Position numbers and translations under genes: made by a program. A DNA stretch of 58,896 nucleotides from Phaeoceros laevis. Its lineage: Eukaryota > Anthocerotophyta > Anthocerotopsida > Notothyladales. The stretch is taken from assembly GCA_049999765.1 (NCBI GenBank), contig JBNGIQ010009210.1:103680-162575 (forward strand), written 5' to 3'. Shown here in pieces: positions 53,052 through 58,896 of this stretch. The notes beneath the pieces were generated by a model, which searched no databases, had not been told where the DNA came from, and saw nothing but the letters and a program-made list of their open reading frames with translations. How positions within the stretch are numbered: the stretch's first letter is position 1; the number at the start of each line of letters is the position of its first letter.

Positions 53052-53680
53052 CAAAAGTTACGACACTAGCTAGGCTAACTAGGTCAGTTTATGCTTGCAC
53101 TCTGGGCCTGTCCTGAGAATCTGAAGCAGGTCCTGCTGGTTACAACAATCAGCCCTCTCTCTCCAGGTGCTATCAAAGTTTTTCAATAGCGTTCACTCGG
53201 AAGATGTAAGAGTTCCCTGGGTTACCTGGTTCAAACTACATCGATGTTGCACGGCCGTTTCCTGTACCTTCAAGAATCCGCCGTTGGGCTGTAATACGGG
53301 TTTGCTAATCACATGGGTTAAAAAAGAAACGCACACCACTCCCATTACGATTCATGAGTACTCCAAGGTACACATCCCCTCCAACTGATGACAAGTCGGT
53401 TTGTGTCTCTCCAGTTCTCGGAGTAGTCTTTTGCAAGCATCCATATTCCAAAATGCCCTGCAAGAGTCTCATTGTCGGTTCTTCCCAGAAGGATCACCCG
53501 ACCTCGCTTCTGTCAAATGTGAGCCTGTGCAAATCTCCAATTTCTTAGTCAGTCGAGTCTGCGTAGATGCTTGAGTCCAGGAAGCTTGGCAACGATTTGG
53601 CAACAGCTAGCAAAGAACGTTTGCTGGAGAAGAACAAGAATTTCTCATGAAACCCGTGCATTCTTTGTGGTGTGCTGCAG
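53052..53680. other. Intergenic between members G and H
   Basis: No gene recognised; probably the 3' UTR of G and the unseen first exon of H. Confidence 0.4.
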
Positions 53681-55228
53681 GCCAGGAAGCTGCTAGGGGA
53701 CCGTGAGGAGAGCTCGGACATAACGATGAAGGTGAAACGTGAAGACGGCGAACGTGATATGCAAGCATCAGACGAGGAAGCTGAAGTGGGAGACAGTAGC
53801 CAAGACTCACAGGCAACAGAAGAAGAAGTAGCAGTTGCAGAAGAAAGTGGTCAGGAGGAGCTGTCCCCCACCAGGTCTGAGGCAGACAGTTCGTGGAGAG
53901 AGTCCAAGCAGTTCCTGCTGCGGCTGAGTTGCATGACCGAGGAAGGTGTCCCCCTGCCCTTCAGAGATGAGCTGAAAAAACACTTGACAGTGAGCAGGGA
54001 CTACACAATCTGCGGCTTCCAGAACAAGGAAAGAGGAGCTCTCAGCATGATCCTGGTCAACAAGTTGGACACTGCTCTGTCTCTGGAGCCGGACACAATG
54101 GGCGAAGTGCTTGGAATCTCCTCCTCCGGGCTGGCCATTCCAGGAAAAGGCAAGGAACACCACAGGAAGTTCATGGAGAAGCACGTACTGCCACAGAGAC
54201 TGCGGGACCGGACCGTCTTCCACAAAGATGGCATGGTGACGGACAGTATCCAGCCCAGGTTGAGGGAGTACATCAAGGAGGAACGGAGGAAGCTGTTCTT
54301 GCCAGGGAAACCCACACTCATACCTGTGGCACATGCCTACGCCATGGCACAAGACTATTTCCACAAGAAGATGTTCAACTGGGCCCAACACAGGGCAGAG
54401 TACATAAGGAGGAGGCTAGTGAGAGGGGCATTACCCCTAACAGCGAAGGACCTCCTTTGCCATTACATCAGCATTGCCTTGCCTTCTGTCATGAGGACGT
54501 CGGAAGGTGTGCATTCCTCAGCATTTCTTGACGGCCTGGAGCCAAAGATCCAGGCAGGAGAGGCTACTACATCAAACTGGGAGACAGAATTTGTAGAGGT
54601 GGGTCAGGAGGTGAAGTGTGAGGAGAGCCAGAGAGCAGCAGATACATCACACCGAGCAGCAAAGAATCTCCTCCGCAAATTCGTCGACAGCCCGGTGCCC
54701 CTGGCGAAGAAGACTTCAGAGATTGTGACTTCCTGTGGAGGTCTGGAAGCTGTGGAAAGGAAGAAAGCGAAACTACAAGTTGTAGAGACGGGCTTGTCAC
54801 AAGAGATGCAGGGACGTGTTCAGGCAGAAGACTTCGAAAACCACCACGAACCCCAACCAGGGAGGGTGCTGGAGCCTCTGACACGGAAACCCTCATCACT
54901 CCTCACACAAGGGTTGAAGCGGAAGCAAGGCGACTATGAACCAGACGAAGAGCCTGACAATGACAGCACAGAGTTAGACGACCAAGTGACACTGATGGGT
55001 CATTCTCTGGAAACTGTGAGGAACCGGTTACAGGAAATGCATGGCGCCATGAGATCCAAACTGGAAGCCAAGGATGACCAGATCAGAGTCAAACAGGCAG
55101 AGAATACCGAGCTATTCAGGCAACTGACGGCCTGTGAATCCCGAGTGAGAGTATTAGAGAAGATTGTAGATGGCTACGCTGAGTGGCGTCGTGCAAGCAA
55201 AGAATGTGCAGAGGTCAGCATAGCATAG
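53681..55228 (+). CDS. Family member H: YTITG/NWA-domain coiled-coil protein
   Basis: Opens at a 3' splice site (GTGGTGTGCTGCAG, exon from 53681); an ATG at 53726 (ACGATGAAGG) could also serve, giving 500 residues. An acidic N-terminal tail (EEAEVGDSSQDSQATEEEVA) precedes the blocks: SWRESKQFLLRLSCM, SRDYTICGF, ILVNKLDTALSLEPDTMGEVLGISSSG, IQPRLREYIKEERRKLFLPG, HAYAMAQDYFHKKMFNWAQ, LLCHYISIALPSVM. A long mixed-charge linker follows, then a coil (LEAKDDQIRVKQAENTELFRQL) at the C terminus. It is convergent with EMC5, whose stop is only 71 bases away. Confidence 0.84.
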   Translation, partial: ARKLLGDREESSDITMKVKREDGERDMQASDEEAEVGDSSQDSQATEEEVAVAEESGQEELSPTRSEADSSWRESKQFLLRLSCMTEEGVPLPFRDELKKHLTVSRDYTICGFQNKERGALSMILVNKLDTALSLEPDTMGEVLGISSSGLAIPGKGKEHHRKFMEKHVLPQRLRDRTVFHKDGMVTDSIQPRLREYIKEERRKLFLPGKPTLIPVAHAYAMAQDYFHKKMFNWAQHRAEYIRRRLVRGALPLTAKDLLCHYISIALPSVMRTSEGVHSSAFLDGLEPKIQAGEATTSNWETEFVEVGQEVKCEESQRAADTSHRAAKNLLRKFVDSPVPLAKKTSEIVTSCGGLEAVERKKAKLQVVETGLSQEMQGRVQAEDFENHHEPQPGRVLEPLTRKPSSLLTQGLKRKQGDYEPDEEPDNDSTELDDQVTLMGHSLETVRNRLQEMHGAMRSKLEAKDDQIRVKQAENTELFRQLTACESRVRVLEKIVDGYAEWRRASKECAEVSIA

Positions 55229-55298
55229 CCCTGGTAGTGGAAATGCTGCTTTTTCCAAGTAGATGTGTCCTAGAACAAACCTAGCGTACTGCTGTGCT

Positions 55299-55886
55299 TC
55301 AAAACTTGGCTTCTAGTGCCGGTGGAAAGAGCTTGCCTCGATGGTTGAACACCATGAAATCCAGATTGGCTGGAAAATCTACAATCCTGCAATGAAAAAT
55401 GACGAACAGGAAGATTATTTCTCCTTCCCAACGCGTGCCCTAAACAGAGCAAAGAGGTGGTGCAATGGAACAAAACCTACCTGTTGTAATCCGAATCAGG
55501 AAGAATGCGAAGAAATTTGCCAGGAACAGCCAGAGCGGCCCAGAGACAGAGCGCCAAACTGACTGCAATCTCAGCAAGAGCCTGCAAGACGATTACAGAG
55601 CCACAACTGCATTCTCGTCAGCTTTGCAGCCTTCAGATTTATTCTGTCCAGACAAAAGTGTGGGATCGTAAGAGCCCCCACAATACCTGTGTAGGCGGGC
55701 GCACAAATTCCTCCTCCTTAATTGCAAGAGCCGCGCGATCTGGAGAGCAGAAACAAGAACCAATGAGACAAAGCCGGGAACACGAAGGCAGGTTGAGAAG
55801 AGGTTCTTACACAAGATGGTGAGGTAGGCGGCATGCGCCAGAATGATGCCACCCAGCACTCCCACAAACAGCTGAGCAAGTGCCAT
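55299..55886 (-). CDS. EMC5: ER membrane protein complex subunit 5 (MMGT1-like), 4 exons
   Basis: A 105-residue protein from four small exons: 55886-55811, 55739-55687, 55581-55481 and 55386-55299. All introns are GT-AG with matching phases and are 71-105 bp long. Exon 1 gives FVGVLGGIILAHAAYLTI (first membrane helix); exon 2 gives YRAALAIKEEEF.RPP; exon 3 gives LALCLWAALAVPGKFLRI (second membrane helix); exon 4 gives LDFMVFNHRGKLFPP. These are the conserved pieces of EMC5, a subunit of the ER complex that inserts tail-anchored and multi-pass membrane proteins. The start at 55886 gives the usual short N terminus; a longer in-frame start at 56000 exists. This ordinary housekeeping gene lies between members H and I. 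Confidence 0.9.
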
Positions 55887-56806
55887 TGTTTCTGCTGCAA
55901 TGACACCGTTTGCGATTGCAGATCTCTGTCCAGCGGCTGCCAGCCGGGGAGGGACCGTCCTTTCAACCTTTGACAAACTCGATTCCTTGAAGGAGAACAT
56001 TTTACTTCCTTTTCAAACCAAATGAGTTTGAAATGCGTGTAACTTATACTGTCTGACAAGGTCACAAGGCCTAATGTTTTCAAAAATCCTTCGGCCTGGC
56101 ACCGGTACGCGGGGTTGGAGTGAGCCGGTTGCGTCAGCGGTGGTTCGCAAGCACCTGGCAGTGCCACAAAGCAGCACTCGGGGTGCTTTATGAATGATGA
56201 AAGGTTCCGCTGTTAATCCGTGCACGCTCTTGATGCCTGGATGCGCCTTCAATTTCGAAGGTTTCAGAGTGGCAGCATGAAGCTTTTGAAATTCCGTGTG
56301 CCGAGAAGTCTGCCCGTTTGCACCAGTCTGTGTCATCTGACGCTGGGAGCCGCAGGCCTTCAGGACGTCCCCGAGATAGGTGTTGTCCGAGCAACCAGTT
56401 TTGCCCGTTGGACCAGTCTAAACATGTACAGGATTGCGCATGCTGTCCAGCACCAGGACAAAGAACGTTGGAGCTGCCACCGAGGTTGGAGCCGCTACAA
56501 AGCAAAGCCTCCAAGGCTGTGCATAATGTCTCATCCGGCGCGGAAGCATCTTGTGTGCGCAGAGAGGGAGCTCCTGGCAAGTTCTAAGGACCCGACAGGC
56601 CTCGGATTGAGGACTTCCGAAGAATGAAGAGGACAGATCAGAAAGTTCGTTCTTTGGCAAAATGCGCTTCGCAGGTCAGTCTTCGTGCTTCAAAATTCCG
56701 TCATTGTCGTTGCTCCTTGCAACCTGAGCAACTGCTGAGCACTGCATGTTGATATTGCACAGCATGTTTGAGTTCACATCACTTACTTCAGAACAATCTG
56801 GCGCAG
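55887..56806. other. Divergent promoter region of EMC5 and member I
   Basis: No further gene seen; contains the EMC5 5' region (minus) and presumably the first exon of member I (plus), which I could not fix. Confidence 0.4.
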
Positions 56807-58027
56807 GAAAACCAGGATTGGGGTCCACTCGCCGAGCTGTGCGCGCTGGGAGTGGTGGACGAGGAAGGCAATGAGACGTGCTTCAATGGCACAGCAGTTT
56901 CCTACAAGCTGAGTCGCCAGCACACTCTTACTGGAATCGACATGGGGAAACCAGGCGTCTGCCAACCCTGCCTCATTCAGATCAACTCCGAGCAACACTT
57001 TTCGGTGGAGCCAGAGGCCATTGAGGCTGCTCTGGGAATCCCTAACAGAGGGGAGGTGGTTCCCTCTTCCAGCACTCCAGAACACAAGGCGGCGTCAATC
57101 CAGTACATGACTCCGCAAGGAATTCGAGACACTTCAAAGTTTTCTCCGTCCAGGTTTGTGAACAGCCACTTCCAGCCGTCTTTCAGAGCTTTACTCCACA
57201 GGCGGAAGAGCCAGTTGCTCATGAAGAAAGAACACCTGACATACGGACTCGCCAATGCAATGGCGGAGGAATTTCGAGAGGGGACATGCTACAATTGGGC
57301 AGAAAACAGGAGCAAGGTGATAACCAACGGGCTCATCAAATTCAAGACCTACAATTTCATGAAAGATCCGACTCCCTATCCCACTTCTGACATGGTGAAG
57401 ATGAGCGAGCAGGCTAAACACCTGCTTGCAGTTCATACTGGTGCTGTCATGCATTTACTGGAGAAGCACAAGCAGCATCCTAGAGCTCCAGAGCAGCACC
57501 AGGATGAGGAGCAGCAGCAACAGGAGCGCAGAGTTATCTCACGTGACAGGCGCCCTCCCAAGCGGCTCATACTCGAGTCATCCGACTGGCCACAAAACAA
57601 CTACGAACTGCGGAAGAACTTGGCTCAAGGCCGCTCTTTGAAAAGGAAAGGCCACGCTAGTGGACCTGATCGCCTCCAAACTGGTGCAAGGAAGGCAGGG
57701 AAGGGGGAAGGGGGTGGTTTCCATGCTCGGGATGCAGCAGAGAGCTCAGATACTTCGTTGGACGATGTCGAGCACGAGGGGAACTCCAGGAAATACAGGG
57801 ACTGCCATGAACTCATGAGCTCTGAAGAAGCTGGAGATGACAGCGCCAGGGAACTGATCATGCGCAAACAGAGCTGCTCTGATGATCATGAGCTCGGGGG
57901 AGACACCATACCCAAGGAAACTGAGCTTGAACAAGCTCTCCAAGCTCAGATGGCTGAGAAGGATGCTGAAATTGAGAGACTACGTGGTCAGGTGCTCTCT
58001 CATTCAGCAGACAGGACCCTCATCTAA
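56807..58027 (+). CDS. Family member I: divergent HTLTG/NWA-domain coiled-coil protein
   Basis: No ATG precedes the domain; the frame opens at a 3' splice site (AATCTGGCGCAG, exon from 56807), with the same GGCGCAG ending as member G. About 406 residues remain. The blocks are more diverged: LAELCALGVVDEEG, SRQHTLTGI, IQINSEQHFSVEPEAIEAALGIPNRG, FQPSFRALLHRRKSQLL, LANAMAEEFREGTCYNWAE, HLLAVHTGAVMHLLEK. The linker is rich in Gln, Lys and Arg with acidic patches; the coil is short (LEQALQAQMAEKDAEIERLRGQV). The ALGIPNRG piece looks most like the I..LGIP..G phrase of plant transposon-related domains, a hint only. Confidence 0.82.
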   Translation, partial: ENQDWGPLAELCALGVVDEEGNETCFNGTAVSYKLSRQHTLTGIDMGKPGVCQPCLIQINSEQHFSVEPEAIEAALGIPNRGEVVPSSSTPEHKAASIQYMTPQGIRDTSKFSPSRFVNSHFQPSFRALLHRRKSQLLMKKEHLTYGLANAMAEEFREGTCYNWAENRSKVITNGLIKFKTYNFMKDPTPYPTSDMVKMSEQAKHLLAVHTGAVMHLLEKHKQHPRAPEQHQDEEQQQQERRVISRDRRPPKRLILESSDWPQNNYELRKNLAQGRSLKRKGHASGPDRLQTGARKAGKGEGGGFHARDAAESSDTSLDDVEHEGNSRKYRDCHELMSSEEAGDDSARELIMRKQSCSDDHELGGDTIPKETELEQALQAQMAEKDAEIERLRGQVLSHSADRTLI

Positions 58028-58455
58028 CAGTTGGTGACCGCCATTCGCAAGAACAAGGTTCGGCAGGACACTGCTTGCAACAGCAAAAGCCACATGTGAT
58101 CTGTGGAAAGTGCTAATCGACGAGCTAATGACAAGAGGGTGATTCAAACATGTCGGTAGTCAATCACATCTGTGAGATGTGTAGGAATGCGTCTGGTATT
58201 TTATTTGTGTAGTTCGTCACGTCTGTGTTGATGCCTTTTTGCGCGGATTTCGTTTCTGGGCCGCCATGAACTTCCCGAACATCCTGCCATGCTCAAACTC
58301 TACTCCCGGACAACAAAACGTCAGGTCAGACTCGAGAGAAATGTTCTTATTCTTTACTTACACCGTCCGGCCTGAACAGGAGCTGCTGGGCGCTTATCAG
58401 CCGCTGGTACTCTGCTGCTCCCCAACAACAAAAGGTCCGGTGTGACTCAGAGGTA
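58028..58455. other. Intergenic
   Basis: Nothing recognised beyond the 3' flank of member I; a TTTT run (plus-strand AAAA near 58432) acts as the Pol III stop of the tRNA that follows on minus. Confidence 0.4.
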
Positions 58456-58529
58456 TGGCCTGTGCAAGTTTTGAACCTGCGACCTTCGCGTCATAAGCAC
58501 GACACTCTAACCAACTGAGCTAACAAGCC
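58456..58529 (-). tRNA. tRNA-Ile (UAU)
   Basis: A 74-nt intron-less gene on minus. The acceptor stem GGCTTGT/ACAGGCC pairs with one G-U. The D arm is GCTC...GAGT, and the anticodon stem TCGTG/CGCGA closes the loop CTTATGA, giving anticodon TAT, which reads AUA. The T arm is GCAGG/CTTGC with loop TTCAAAA. The body is nearly that of the plant tRNA-Ile(AAU), and identity rests on that plus the anticodon. CCTTTTG downstream serves as terminator. The T stem has one G-T pair, tolerable for function. Confidence 0.93.
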
Positions 58530-58896
58530 TAATTAGTGGTAACAGGCCTAATTAGGCCTAGTTGATTAAAGCAAATCCCGGCAACCATAATCCCCTCTTC
58601 ACGAGCTTCGTGAGTGCTGGGACGTTGCTCAAGCCAGGATACCAGACGTTGCTCAAGAGTGAACCTCATCCTCCTTTTGGACATAGGCTGCACACCAGAA
58701 ATGCAGTCCACCTCCTTCAATAACGGATATGAAAAGACAGTCTGCTCTGGGGCACTGATGCTTCTTCTCTCCACGAAGTACATACTCACAAGCACCGGTA
58801 CCTCAAAACCGTGTCCGCCTCCAAGCATGCATGAGCTAGCAAGCAACTGACCCCAGCTCTTAGCCTGAGAAACACAGGCTGTCCCTCCCTCCTCCA
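58530..58896. other. Intergenic, end of window
   Basis: A perfect 16-base palindrome (AGGCCTAATTAGGCCT) lies near 58543, just upstream of the tRNA-Ile. No gene is recognised in the remainder; a gene may begin past the window end. Confidence 0.4.

Noticed and set aside
23498-58027. Reading the family as NLR or other known immune receptors, or as plain retrotransposon gag
   Set aside because: No P-loop, leucine-rich repeat or zinc-knuckle motif is visible, and no LTR or polymerase flanks the genes; unknown family is the honest label.

Overview
The window looks like nuclear DNA of a land plant, most likely a non-flowering one (bryophyte or lycophyte grade). This rests on a CYP85-clan P450, plant-style NOT1, EMC5 and F-box genes, pentatricopeptide-repeat and COQ8 gene fragments, Copia and Helitron debris, intron-less eukaryotic tRNA genes, and short introns of about 50-150 bp. 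The species cannot be named from the sequence alone. Three runs of N mark assembly gaps.

Layout. 1-10.9 kb is repeat-rich: primer-binding sites of LTR elements, a decayed Helitron, Copia reverse-transcriptase pieces and a minisatellite field. 10.9-21.2 kb holds two conserved genes facing each other: an eight-exon CYP85-clan P450 (+) and NOT1 (-), the CCR4-NOT scaffold, here with only one intron. 23.5-58.9 kb is an accessory region that has been duplicated block by block. It carries at least eight divergent members of a protein family I cannot assign, two initiator tRNA-Met genes plus a tRNA pseudogene, two phenolic acid decarboxylase (PAD) copies, two F-box genes, an unidentified multi-exon gene, a twin-CX9C microprotein gene, EMC5 and a tRNA-Ile(UAU).

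The unassigned family is the most striking content. Members (A, B, C, E, F, G, H, I plus a pseudogene and a fragment) share an N-terminal domain of about 230 residues with recognisable blocks: a [YH]T[IL]TG block, a V/INx(4-6)LxLExEAIGxxLGI block, an FxPxLRxYxxxR block, an AYxLxEE...NWA block and a helical YIxxA block. A charged, low-complexity linker and a C-terminal coiled coil follow. Several members begin at a 3' splice site just upstream of the domain, so their first exons are not identified.

The region grew by duplication and decay. The PAD locus with the start of family gene E at 45-46.8 kb was copied to 32.3-34.0 kb; that PAD copy lost its promoter and ATG, and its E copy stops at the start codon. 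The C gene was copied to 43.3-44.6 kb and lost its core domain. A 2.9-kb inverted-repeat transposon carrying pieces of three host genes (COQ8, PPR and a CYP86/704-like P450) ends 85 bp before the start codon of the first F-box gene.
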